A stretch of DNA of 64,000 bases, from positions 15,918,245 to 15,982,244 of the forward strand of contig NC_080055.1 of NCBI RefSeq assembly GCF_026212465.1, given 5' to 3'. Both the position numbers and the translations under genes were made by a program. This DNA comes from Amaranthus tricolor (taxonomy: Eukaryota > Streptophyta > Magnoliopsida > Caryophyllales > Amaranthaceae). Under the pieces are notes generated by a model. That model ran no database searches. It worked only from the letters and a program-made list of their open reading frames with translations, and had not been told where the DNA came from. Below are positions 12,566-25,075 of this stretch, piece after piece (positions within the stretch are counted from its first letter, which is position 1; each line of letters opens with the position of its first letter).

Positions 12566-14270
12566 CTACTGTTCCCTTTTGGTGCACTGGTCCTTCAGAT
12601 GACCAGTTCCTCCACAGAAGGAACAGAGCCTGTCGCTAGGGGGATCAACGTAAGCCTTTTTCTTCTTGTTATTCTTAAAATATTTTAGGCCTTTTGAATT
12701 TTTACTTTTAGCATCTTGAATCCATTTGGGAGTAATTTTGATTTTCCCTTTTTCTCTTGAACTTAATTCAAGCTTGTCATCATTGTTACGGTCGGATTCC
12801 TGATTTAATTTTAAATTTTGAAAATCATAGCATAAATCTTTAATAGATGCATCATTCAATTCTTCATTTAAGCCTAATAATTTGTATTGTGATAACTCAA
12901 TATTAAGAATAACATTTTCCTTTTTAATTCTCTCCATACTTTCCTTTAGGATTATGTTTTGATCCAACAAACCGAAAAATCTGTTTTGGACATCATATCT
13001 AAAGGTGTTTATATAGGAGACATGGTCTTTGCTTATCTTGAGCTCCTTTTCTAATTGGAGACACTTAACATTACAATTTTCAAGATTGGCTTGTGTCTCT
13101 TTTAGCAACTCAATTAATTTATTTTTACTTAAATTGGATGGATGGATAGAAAATGAATTAAAAGTATTTACCTGCTTTTCCTTGCCTTCGTGCGTAGCCA
13201 TGAGACATAGATTAGCTGTCTCCTCTTCTTCGGGAACAATAGTTTCATTTTCACTTTCAGTTTCTCCCCATGCAGCAATCATGGCCTTGCGAAAGTCGGT
13301 CTTGTTAAAGTTTTCTTTGTTCAACGGTCTTCTTGAATCTCTTGTCTTTCCCTTGCCCTTTTCATTCTTCCACATAGGGCACTCCTTGATGAAGTGTTCG
13401 GTACTTCCACATTTGTGGCATTCAAGATTGGTTTTTGTTTTTCTTTCTTTGTTGTTTCTTTGATTTGTATACCTGCTGTTCCTGAAGAACTTCTTGAATT
13501 TTCGTACCAGTAAGGCAGCCTCTTCCTCATCGCATTCTGACTCGTCCTGTTCCCCAACTGCAAGGGCCAGTCCCTTGTTCCTGGACCTGTCGGCTGTTCC
13601 CAAATGTAATTCATGTGTCATTAGGGAACCAGCCAGCTCCTCTAGATTAAACTTTGTAAAATCTTTGGACTCTTGTATAGCAGTAACCTTGGCCCTCCAG
13701 CGCTCATCTTGAAAAAAGGCTCCTAAGGATCTTCCTTACTTGTTCATCGGTGGGAATTATTCTTCCAAGAGAGACAAGTTCGTTTGTTATGTTGGTGAAC
13801 CTAGTGAACATCTCTTGAATGCTTTCCCTCGGTTCCATAACAAATCATTCATATTTAGACATTAACAAATCAATTTTGGAACGTTTGACTTCACTTGTTC
13901 CCTCATGGGTAACGGCTAGCAGGTCCCAAATCTGCTTGGCAGATTTGCACCCCATTATACGATTGTGTTCATTTGGTCCAAGACCACAGTGAAGCAATTT
14001 TACAGCAAGAGCATTTAATTTCATTTTTTGAAAATCTTCTTTTTCATATTCGGTTATTGGTTTGGGAACTACCTCATTGTTGGAGTTAGAAATGGTTACC
14101 TCAAAATCTCCGATTTCGATGACTCTCCACACTTGATAGTTCTCAGCCTTGATGAAGATTTCCATCCTATTTTTCCAGTATGTATAGAATTTTCCATCGA
14201 ACATTGGCGGTCTTTGAGTTGAATACCCTTCTTCCATTCTCTCGTTCATAATTGACATTTTCGGGAACAC
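12566..14270 (-). pseudogene. Copia gag with two zinc knuckles
   Basis: Nucleocapsid/capsid gene. The N-terminal frame (13845-14270) has the plant Copia gag domain (PPMFDGKFYTYWKNRMEIFI, CKSAKQIWDLLAVTHEGT). It is cut by a TGA at 13845-13847 and a frameshift near 13720. It resumes at about 13621 with LEELAGSLMTHELHL, a basic segment, a CCHC knuckle (CHKCGSTEHFIKEC), a long charged helical region and a second knuckle (CSFCGGTGHLKDQC), ending at a TAG at 12566. Two widely spaced knuckles are typical of SIRE-type gag. It would coat the RNA and form virus-like particles; this copy is interrupted. Confidence 0.85.
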
Positions 14271-14307
14271 CAGAATCTGCCCTCAGGGTTTCCTGATCTA
14301 CTGGGAA

Positions 14308-14325
14308 CAGGGCTCTGATACTAAT
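14308..14325 (-). other. Copia primer-binding site (tRNA-iMet)
   Basis: Directly inside the 5' LTR the minus strand reads ATTAGTATCAGAGCCCTG. The TATCAGAGC core matches the initiator-Met primer site TGGTATCAGAGC used by most plant Copia elements. The first bases deviate (TAG for TGG). Confidence 0.8.
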
Positions 14326-15771
14326 TGTAGACTCAATTAGGAACGGGAACAGCAACAAGAGAGGGGGGGGGGGGGGGGGGGGTGAATTGTTGTTGTTACT
14401 AGTTTAAGCGTTTTGTGATATTTTTGCGGAATAGAATAAAATAAACAAAACTTAAACTTAGAGCAAAATAAATGAAAGAGACAACGAGATTTTTACGTGG
14501 AAACCTTCTGGGCCTAAACAGAAAGAAAAACCACGACCCCTTGGGATTTCTAAAAACTCCACTATGTTTACGGCAATTAGTTACAATTACAATAAACACC
14601 TTACTTCACTCGAAGCGAAACAACTAGGCCAACTCTTCTCTCTCAAATTGTTTTACTCAAAGCAACAAACTTAGCTTCACTAAAAGCTAAACTCCACAAT
14701 AGCTTCACTCAAAGCTATCTAATTTCCCCCCTTAGACTCACTCGAGTCTAATTAAAAATTCTCTCAAAAACCCTTACAAAAAGAATAATAATTCTCTAAA
14801 ATAAAATCAATGAGTTGCTCAAGAAAATATTCTAAAATTAATTGGCAATTTTAAGAACAAAATATTTCTTGTAAAATCCAAAAATCGTATGAAAACACTT
14901 AAGGACAAAACGTTGGATTTTCTCATCTATAAAAACCGGAATTAACATAGCAATTTATAGAAAATAAGATTCCTAAGAAAATGGAATATTCCAATCCATT
15001 ATCCCATTATCAAAAGATCATGGGAGTAATGTGGATAAAGCAACCATACGGTTATTTGATTAAGTCAAACCAGAAAGAAATAACCGCTGTTCCCATTTGC
15101 CTTAAAATAACTTCTGTTCCCTTTAAGCAGCAGTTTCTTCAATAGCTGTTCCTGTTCCAGTATTAATTGCTGGAACGTGTTTGCTATAAATAGAAACGGT
15201 TATGCTTATTACGAATGGTTACTTACTAACTTGTAGGTATAAAGACGGTTAAGAATGATAGCTAAGACCCATTCAACAACAACTAATTCTATTTTTAGTA
15301 AATCCAATATTTACTAAAAATAGATCCTAAAATAAAGGATCTAAGAAAATAAGGACGTTAATTAATTTTATTTAAGAAAAACGATTTGCCAATTAATTTT
15401 AATAAATTACTACTGCAACAAATTAATTTTATTAAATACGTTAACTAAAAATAATAATTAAAATATAATAAGCAGAATTTTCAGTCAACGTAGTCAACCT
15501 TCAGCTTAGGAACAGTGCGCTGTCTCCAGACTTCAGTTTAGCTAGAACATCCAACTTAGGAACAGTAGATCTGCTGTCTCCATTTTACATCCCAAGCGAT
15601 ATGCTTCTCCTAACCTCTTTTGAAACCTTTTGACATGTACGTTTCCATAAGCTAAGTCATAGGTACTATCAACGATCATTATCACGACCGGATATCGACC
15701 TGCACACAATCTCTAAAAACATATTTGCTTAAATAAAGTGTAGTCATCATCAAAACTCAAGAGGTCCAACA
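14326..15771 (-). repeat. Copia 5' LTR
   Basis: 1446-bp LTR almost identical to the copy at 4852-6289. The G run is 20 long here (14363-14382) against 14 in the other, which explains most of the length difference. In element orientation this is the promoter-bearing LTR. Confidence 0.95.
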
Positions 15772-17060
15772 GTTTGTATGGCATTAAGGTTCCGTCTGGG
15801 TACTCATCCAACATGAAGAGATTTGTGAGCCTAAATGGTGAGCCGAAGTTGGGAAGCATGAAATCTCACGATTGCCATGTAATGATGCAAGTGTTCTTAC
15901 CAATTGCAATCCGTGGAATACTGCCAAAACATGTGAGATATGCTATTACCGAGCTATGTTCGTTCTTCAACAGAATTTGTATTAAAGTTCTTGATCCCTT
16001 TAAACTTGATGCACTTCAACTCGACAAGATTGTAACTTTATGCAAGTTTGAGATGTATTTTCCACCTTCTTTCTTTGACATAATGGTTCATCTTATTGTC
16101 CATCTCGTTTGTGAGATCAAGCTTTTGGGTCCAGTTTTTTTTAGGTGGTGTTATCCTTTTGAAAGAAACATGGGTGTTTTACAAAATAAGGTGAGGGATC
16201 CAGCACAACCCGAGGGGAGTATGATTCAAGGCACTGTGAGCGATGAGATTAGTAACTTTATAGCCATGTATTTTGCCATGGCAAAGCCTATTGGACTTCC
16301 CTTCTCTAAACATGAAGGAAGGCTTGAGGGAAAAGGAATAATTGGCTCCAAATCGGTCATACCTCCTCGAGAAAGCCTTCTACAAGCACACTTGTATGTG
16401 TTGCATCATATTCCGGAAGTTCATCCTTTTTTGAGTGAGCATCTTGATATATTGGGCGCAAAACATCGTTCTAAAGGGGATAGGGCATTGATGCAGTTGT
16501 ATAACAAGATGTTTATTAATTGGTTTCATAATCGAGTAATATGCAAAGAACTCAAGGGTGTATCCAAAATTGTTAAGTGGTTAGCTTTTGGTCCTCGTGA
16601 TGATGTCAACAAATATGAGGGTTACGATGTCAATGGCTTCACATTTTGGACTGAGGGTCAAGACAAGAAGTCATCGTATCTACAGAATAGTGGGGTTTCT
16701 ATTTTGGCGTCATCTACATTTTACGCGAGTGCGAAGGATCAAGCGTCGGTTGATGCTAAATTGGTATACTACGGGCGGGTACATGAAATATGGGAGCTTG
16801 ACTACTTTACTTTCAATATTGGTCTTTTCAAATGTAAGTGGGTAGATAATAATCGAGGATGCATAAAAAATGACGACCCTTGTGGATTCACTCTTGTAGA
16901 CTTAGCTCGTTTGCGTGATAGTGCGGAGCCATTCATACTAGCCACACAAGCCAAGCAAGTATTTTACATTGTAGACCCGTCTGATAAAAAATGGTCAATT
17001 GTTGTACCGGAAAAAAGAAGCATCTTTAGTATATGTGATGTTGAGGATGAGGAAGAATAA
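15772..17060 (+). pseudogene. CACTA-1 TNP2 transposase, 3' part
   Basis: Direct continuation of the 5' part beyond the Copia insertion; GTTTG at 15772-15776 is the duplicated target. It reads GIKVPSGYSSNMKR, KSHDCHVMMQVFLPIAIRGI, then the DUF4218-like segment (PPSFFDIMVHLIVHLVCEI, GPVFFRWCYPFERNMG) and a DUF4216-like C-terminus (YYGRVHEIWELDYF, FKCKWVDNNRG, EPFILATQAKQVFYIVDPSDKKW), ending in TAA at 17060. This part is uninterrupted for about 428 codons, so the damage to this gene is concentrated in the 5' part. The ATG at 15774 is an artefact of the junction. Confidence 0.9.
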
Positions 17061-17370
17061 GAAGCTTTTTAAGACTCACCTCCCTTTATCAATCCAAAAT
17101 CAGTGGATCAAGATGATGTAGATGATGTAGATGTTGGTTATATGCGTGTAGATAACACGGAAAGAATACATTTGAATTAAGTGATTCACAAGCTTTTTAA
17201 AGTTTTTTTGGCACTTGGTTTGTTTTGCATGAAACTTTGCACAGAACACTATTTGTTATATATTATTGTGTTGAACGTATTATAATTGTAAATCATAGTC
17301 ATATTCTTAATATTACTTAGCTTATGTTCTAATATATTTCTATTCATACTCTTTCAGGTACTGATATACA
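17061..17370. other. Spacer between TNP2 and TnpA-like gene with minisatellite unit
   Basis: Contains one partial copy (about 17205-17310) of the ~170-bp unit that is tandemly repeated at 20930-23090 (GGTTTGTTTTGCATGAAACT, TATATATTATTGTGTTGAA). A splice-acceptor-like TTTCAG at 17355-17360 precedes the next ATG. Confidence 0.6.
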
Positions 17371-20274
17371 ATGCATCTATTCAGAGACGAAATTGTCCCC
17401 GAGATTGAGACCTCGGATAATGAGCATCGTAGTTATGACAGTGAAGAGGACCAAATTGTGAGATACGAGCGTATGGCTGAAGACGCTCCACCAATTGACA
17501 ATGATTTTGAGACTGAAGACGCCCCACCAATGGATGCTCCCACTACTAGTAAGAAAAGAAAAGGGCGAGGTCCTACGAAAAACCTCAAAGTCACAGAACC
17601 CATGCATTTGGAATACAATTCATTGGGTCAACCCTGCGGAAAATGGCGTAGGCAATATGGAAAACAAGTGGGCCTATGTATCCGTAAGATTTCCATATTG
17701 CACACATGGAACGAGGTTCCAAAGGGTTTGAAGAACTCTCTATGGAATGATACTGTGGTAAGCAACTTTACTATTTTTACTCATTTAGTGTCATTTTAAC
17801 ATTAATTTAATTGACAGTAATAAATATAAATTTTTTTTGTAGAATCTTTTCCACATCTAGAGCGACGAGGTCAAGAAGAATGTGTTTCTTTCAGCTGTTG
17901 CTGAAAGATTCAGAGATTTCAAATCCAAGCTAGTAACTGGCTGGATTACGAAGAGGCGTGCCCGTACGACCAAAAAGGTAAAAAGGAGAAACGAAGGTGG
18001 AGAGCAATCACCTTCGAAGATGCTCTACGAAATATGGGGTCACATATCGAATAGGGATTGGGAGGCCTTTGTTGCCAAAAGAACAACTCCTATAGAAGTT
18101 GTAAGTATTTCATATTATATTATAGTTTACCAATTAGAAAAACCATGGTAAAGCTTCTGATTCTGCAAGCAAAAGGAAGTTTTACCATCGATTGGGCCAG
18201 AAAACGTACGATGAGGTCCGAAAAGAATGGGTGGATGCGGGTTTATACCCCAATCAAAGTTCATCCACGCCCTCATCTACGACTACCTCCGCATCCGTGA
18301 ATACTCCTGCTGGAGATCGGGTGCGTGATTTGTATTGTGGGCTTCATTCCCGAGATGCAAGTGGTAAATTTACCATTAATGATCCGGGAACGAAGAAGGT
18401 TGCTGATGCTGTGGTGAGTTATGAAATTATTAAGAATATTCTTGATTTGTTTTGTATTCTTTGGCTTCGATGTACTTATACTAATTGCTATATATGTCAC
18501 TTTTTATTTAAACAGATGGGCTGGAAGGAAAAACAAGCTACCGTGGAGTTCACCCCAAGAGGCAATGTTGACGCATTGCATATGGTCTTAGGGAAAGACC
18601 ACAGTGGGTGGGTAGTCGGAAAAGGAGGCGTCCGGGTGGGGTTACAGAAGGCATTCGGCAAAGAGTGTGTTGCTACTCAATCCCAAACGGTGCTGCGGGA
18701 TGAAGTTGCAACCCTACGAGCGGAGATTACGAAGGACGTTCTCGCCAAGCTGGTCGCTGTGTTGCAAAAGATGGGAGCACCCATTGTTGACTTGGTAAAC
18801 CTGATTGTCGAGGATCAGGAAAGTTAACATGGGGATCCTAATGCTTCGGTCGAGCCAACACCCGAGCCCATTACCCCCGTAGCACCCCAGCCCATTACTA
18901 ATACCCCTGAAGGGGAAAACCCCACACCGGAGAACATAAACTCCGTTGCTCAAAATCCGGAGCCAACTCCGGAGCCAGTGCTACAGATACATAGTTTTTA
19001 AATATATAAGCACTTATTAATTTAAATTGCAACGCGTTTTAATATTTTTTTATGATGCTTATTATACTAAACGACACAATTTTCAGGAGGCTACTCCTTG
19101 TTCTCTTTTGCTGCCTCAGTTAGGTGTTGCTTGTGATGGCGACTTAACTGAGGTTGCATATGGTGTGGCCCAGCCAAACAAAGAGGGCCAAATAGTGCAT
19201 TCAATGCCTGTTAAAAGTGGCAACATCAGTGTGGCCGTGGAAACTATTGTAAAGGGGTTTGAAGATTTCTCACTCCCGGTTCCAATGCCAGCATGGAGCC
19301 TTGAGAAACTATCGGACGCCCTAGGTAGTTTCGTCACATGGCCATATGCTTGGGTCCGATTCACTAACATGGTAAGAATCATTTTTACCTTAATTATTTT
19401 TATTTTTTTAATTGCATTCTTACGCTAATTTAATTGTATAAATTGAAATAGCAAAAGAGTCCAAAGGGATCTTGGAGAGAGGTCGGTTCCTCAGCAAAGG
19501 TGTCGACCGGGTCAAAGTCGATGCCAAGCACTCCAACTTTGACTGATGAGGAGCTAAAAGATCTCTCTCAAGGTTGCAAATGGCTTCACACTTGTGCATC
19601 TCGCATTAGTGAGGAGGACCCAATCATTCTGAACCTGCTGAAGGAGCAATACTGCTTTTTAAAGAGCCCGTTTGTAATTATTGGTCCTAGTGACATCGGG
19701 CAATCTTTGAGAGAAGAGATGTTGAACGTAGCTCTTTTCCATGTCTACATGAGGTGATGTTCATTATCTTACAAGTTAGGCATTGTTGTTAAATTGTTTT
19801 AATAACCGAATTACTAACAAAATTTTCTTATTTGTGAGTTTAGTGCGGCTTACGAGGAGCTAAATTCTTGCGAACCTCCAATAAAAGTTTGAAGGTTTTC
19901 TCTAGAGTCGATTTCGGGTAGTAAATGTGTAAATGATCCAGATGACGTCAGAGCATACATTGACACTGCTTTGACTAATTCCCTTGCATCTAAAAACACG
20001 TTCATTCTGGCTCCATATGTGGAAGAGTAAGTTTTATTTTTGAAATTGAACTCATCTTTTGATTTTTAAAGTCACCTAATCTCTGATTTGTTGATTTTAA
20101 ATTTGCGTTTGTAGTTTGCTTTGGATACTTTTGGTCATAAGTCCTTTAACAAACACTTTGCACGTCTTCGACTCATTACAAAAACCTCAAAGCCCGCCTC
20201 GCAACACAAAATTCAAAGCGTTGTTGAATGCGTACGTAATATTAATTATTTTACCAATTTGATTTAATTAAGTG

Positions 20275-20826
<552 letters not shown>

Positions 20827-20929
20827 TTACTTTTCTCATGCGTTTCAGCACAATGAAAAAAGTACGTGGACACATCCAGAGCCACATTTCCAAAATGGAC
20901 AACAAGAAAGGTACACAAATTCGATTTTA

Positions 20930-23090
20930 TGCGTTTTTAAGCGTTTTTGGCACTTTTGCGCATAAAGTAGCTCAAACTTGGTTTGTTTTGCACGAAACTT
21001 GGCACACAACACGATTTGGTATATATTATTGTGTTGAAGTGGTTAGAATTGAATATCATTGTCATATGCTAGAAATTACGTGTTAAGTTACGATTTTTAG
21101 GGTTTTTAAGCGTTTTTGGCACGTGTGCGCATAAAGTAGCTCAAACTTGGTTTTTTTTGCACGAAATTTGGCACACAACACTATTTGATATATATTATTG
21201 TGTTGAAGTGGTTAGAATTGAAAATCATAGTATATGCTAGAAATTACGTGATAAGTTGCAATTTTAAGGTTTTTAACCATTTTTGGCACTTTCGCGCGTG
21301 AATTTGAGAAATGAAACTGAGTTAATCAATGTTGGATACATTTACACGAGGCCTAGAGTCTTGTTTATAGATTTCTATACTCTAACGGCTAAAAACAACC
21401 ACATGCAAAACATTTGCACACTTAAAAACATAACAGACAACTAAAATACTCTATAATGGCTTCAAACTAAAAACTGGCGACCAGGTGACCATAGGCTCAC
21501 TTTTTTAATGACTTCTCATGCTTGGAAATGGACACTTAGAGTATTGACGGAAATATCGTTGTATGAAGATTCTGTTTCTACTGTAGCTCAGGTCCTGGAT
21601 GCACAGGTTTAGTCTCCACGTGTCGTGCAAGGTGGCCTGGTCGCAAGTTGTGCTACTGTGCTGTTCTGATTAGGATCAGCAACTGGGTTCCCTTGTGCTT
21701 GTGTTCTAGACGATTATATGCACTACCAGCATGGCTCTTGGACCTTTATGGCTAGGCCTATGTATAGAGATGATGTCCCCATGATTGGTTAGACCCAGAT
21801 CTCCATGGTCAAGGCTTGGGTCATGCTGCAAGGTGGGCTGGTCAGCGGGCTGGGCTGTTGCTGCTGCTGTTGTGTTCTGTTCCTCTGCATCTGCTGTCTT
21901 CTGTTCTTGTTTATTATACAAGTATGGGTCTCCTTATATAGAGCTCTCAACTAACATAACGGCTATATTAGCACATGCCTAATTAAAACGCACGTGATAT
22001 TACATGGGCACTTAAAACAGAAACAGAAAATCATAGTTGCGATTTTGAGGGTTTTTAACCGTTTTTGGCACATTTGTGCATAAAGTAGCTCAATCTTGGT
22101 TTGTTTTGCACGAAACATGGCACACAACACTATTTGGTATATATTATTGTGTTGAACTAGTTAGAATTGAAAATCATTGTCATATGCTAGAAATTACGTG
22201 TTAAGTTGCAATTTTAAGTGTTTTTAAGCGTTTTTGGCACGTTTGCGCATAAAGTAGCTCAAACTTGGTTTGTTTTGCACGAAACTTGGCACACAACACT
22301 ATTTGGTATATATTATTGTGTGGAAGTGGTTAGAATTGAAAATAATTGTCATATGCTAGAAATTACGTGTTAAGTTGCGATTTTAAGGGTTTTTAAGCGT
22401 TTTTGGCACTTTTGCGCATAAAGTAGCTCAAACTTGGTTTGTTTTGCACGAAACTTGGCACACAACACTATTTGGTATATATTATTGTGTTGAAGTGGTT
22501 AGAATTGAAAATCATTTTCATATGTTAGAAATTAGGTGTTTAGTTGCGATTTTAAGGGTTTTTAACCGTTTTTGGCACTTTTGCGCATAAAGTAGCTCAA
22601 ACTTGGTATGTTTTGCACGAAACTTGGCACACAATACTATTTGGTATATATTATTGTGTTGAAGTGGTTAGAATTGAAAATCATTGTCGTATGCTAGAAA
22701 TTACGTGTTAAGTTGCGATTTTATGCGTTTTTAAACGTTTTTGGCACTTTTGCGCATAAAGTAGCTCAAACTTGGTTTGATTTGCACGAAAATTGGCATA
22801 TAATATTATTTGGTATATATTATTGTATTGAAGTGGTTCGAATTGAAAATCATTGTAATATGGTAGAAATTAGGCGTTAAGTTGCGATTTTATGCGTTTT
22901 TAAGCGTTTTTGGCACTTTTGCGCATAAAGTAACTCAAACTTGGTTTGTTTTGCGCGAAACTTGTCACACAACACTATTTGGTCTATATTATTGCGTTGA
23001 AGTGGTTAGAATTCAAAATCATATTCATATGCTAAAAATTACGTATTAAGTTGCGATTTTATGCGTTTTTATGCTTCTTTGGCACTAATA
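20930..23090 (+). repeat. ~170-bp intronic minisatellite, about 8 units
   Basis: Tandem units with a period near 170 bp, each containing GCGCATAAAGTAGCTCAAAC, GCACGAAACTTGGCACAC and TATATATTATTGTGTTGAAG. Copies of the first motif begin near 20958, 21128, 22077, 22244, 22415, 22584, 22753 and 22922. They fill the intron between the Ulp1 exons at 20910 and 23106. A ~730-bp insertion separates the second and third units. Confidence 0.9.
21299..22022. mobile_element. Unidentified insertion in minisatellite, possible solo LTR
   Basis: About 730 bp unlike the flanking repeat units. On the minus strand it has a TATA-like CTATATAAGGAG at about 21933-21944 followed by a CAG-rich stretch (frame 21706-21921, Gln/Ala-rich, no match recognised). 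This resembles an LTR promoter and leader. I could not find matching TG/CA ends with a target duplication, so the class is uncertain. Confidence 0.35.
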
Positions 23091-23627
23091 TCTATTTTCT
23101 CTTAGGGGCTTTCGACAACCTTCTAATTCCGTTGATTTCGGCTACTACACTCTCAAATACATGAACGATATTTTGAAATCCGTGAAGGTGGTTGGAGTCG
23201 AAAACATAGATGCCGTAAGTATTTGTTACGTTCTTAAATTATTATTATTGGTAAAATCTAATGTTTATTAATCTTTTAATATTATATTATATTATAGGTT
23301 TTATACGACATTCCGAGGGAAACACGCCCTCTGACAAGTGGAGAGATGCGCGAATTAAATGACAAGATTGCCGCGTATCTTGCTAATTTTTGTCCTTGAT
23401 AAATTGTAATTAGTATAGATTTTTTAGGACTTTAATGTATATTATTGTATATATATGTACGTACATATCATATTATATTATCGAGAGTTTTATATTACAA
23501 AGAGATTATTGGTGATTATTTGTGATTATCATTGGATTATTATTGGATTAATCATTGTTATTACATTCTACATTATTATTGGATTATTATTAGAATAAAA
23601 AAAAATAGAAAAAAAATTGTTATTTTC

Positions 23628-23860
23628 TGCGGTCATCCCCCAAAACCGCAGCAAATAAGTGCTATTATTTACTGCGGTTCTGGGGGCTGACCGTAGCAAA
23701 TAATGCCGCTTATTTGCTGTGGTTTTGGGGGCTGACTGCAGCAAGTAAAGCCCTTTTTTGCTGCAGTTTTTAACCGCAGCATTTAAATTAGGTCAATTGC
23801 TGCTATCCCTATTGCTTGGGGCCAAAGCTGCAGCAAATGAGGTCTCTTCCACATTAGTTG
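23628..23860. repeat. CACTA-1 right subterminal repeats and TIR
   Basis: Alternating direct and inverted copies of TTTGCTGCGGTTTTGGGGG-type motifs and complements (AAAACCGCAGCAAATA, GACCGTAGCAAATA, CTGCAGCAAGTA) crowd this end, ending in the degraded TIR. Pairs are self-complementary. Confidence 0.8.
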
Positions 23861-25075
23861 AAACATCGACGATAAGTTGACATTATGCTCTTGGCTTACT
23901 AGTATCATGTATCTATAACTTCAATAACAACCTAATAAAGGTATTTGTAATTCACAACAATCAAACCACAATTTATTCTCAATTTAATCAATCAAAATCA
24001 CTTTCATAGTCAACTAACATCATCACCATTACTAATTTTTCATAATAATAACCAATCGACCAAATCTTAAAAAAACTTCTAAAGTTATTTAATCAATCAT
24101 CACCAAAATCTAGTATAAAACACACATTATTAGTAATTTTTCATCTCTAAAACCAAGCCCTAATCGTTTTGTGTTCAAAAGATAACATATTTAATTAGTA
24201 CTCATACTAAGTTTCAAAGAAACTAATACAAAACCAACACATCACCCATAATTTCAAATCACACTTCAAATCCTAATCATTTCATGTTCAAGGATAATTC
24301 TTTTAACCATTACCCATACTAGAATTCCATGAGATTAATACACAATCAACACACAACTTATAAACATGGTAGATTCTAGTTAGAAATGGTAAATTTATTA
24401 ATTTGAAAAGTGAGAGATGGCTTACAATGGGGTATTTTAGAAAAGGGGTGAAGGCTAGGTGGTTGTTGCGGTGGTGTGAAGCACAAAGATGGTGGCACTA
24501 TGCTCATGGAGGGCTGCTGGTGTGCAGCTGGTTGCTGCCGTGGAGGAGGGAAGGGAGGCTGCTGAGCAGCTGCTGTTTGGGGGAGAAATCGTAGCCCCTG
24601 CTTCTGGCTGCTGTTGGCGGCTGTGCTGGTGGTCACATAGGCGGCAGCTAGTGGTGGTGGCTGCTGGTCGCGAGCGGCTGATCGAGGCAAGCCACTGGCG
24701 GCACAGCAAGGGGAAAAGGAGAAGAGAAAGAGAGAAGAGAAGAAAGGGGGAGTGACGGCGTGAATTGAGTGAGGGAGGGACTAATACCCCTTAAAACCCT
24801 AACTCACCCTACTTATTTAATTTATACACTTATTTATTTATTTCTTTACCTAGGTTCATCTTCTTGTGAGGCCTAGCTAAAAATAATTATTTTGATTCGA
24901 ACCTCTTTATTTAGAAATTGTAATTATACTTTTAATATAAATATATGTTAATATTTAAATTCGTATATGAAAGGAGTTTATTAAAACTACTGCTAAATTA
25001 ATTTAACATAATTATAAAATTCCCAAAATTATTAAAATATTAATTAATGACGTCAGAAAATCTCGGGGTGTTACA

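Larger units (their letters stand above)
4852..15771 (-). mobile_element. SIRE-like Ty1-Copia retrotransposon, 10.9 kb
   Basis: Complete LTR retrotransposon, transcribed leftward. LTRs of 1438 and 1446 bp begin TG and end CA (plus-strand view). The target duplication GTTTG is perfect (4847-4851 and 15772-15776). A primer site complementary to initiator tRNA-Met (TATCAGAGC core) adjoins the 5' LTR, and a purine tract adjoins the 3' LTR. Gene order is gag, protease, integrase, RT-RNase H (Copia order), then an extra ORF. I count by eye about 16 substitutions between the LTRs, roughly 1%, implying a recent insertion. Size, long spacer and extra 3' ORF fit the SIRE/Maximus lineage. The element is probably not autonomous, because gag and pol are broken. 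Confidence 0.92.

Noticed and set aside
15774..15800. ATG at 15774 as a gene start
   Set aside because: The ATG is in the duplicated target flank; the frame is the continuation of TNP2 from before the Copia insertion.
20930..23090. CRISPR-like array
   Set aside because: Units are ~170 bp contiguous tandem repeats without unique spacers, in an intron of a plant transposon.
24376..24755. Overlapping Ala/Gln/Trp-rich frames in the LARD LTR (also 32272-32588)
   Set aside because: GC-rich LTR leader; the frames overlap on both strands and are not conserved between the two LTRs.
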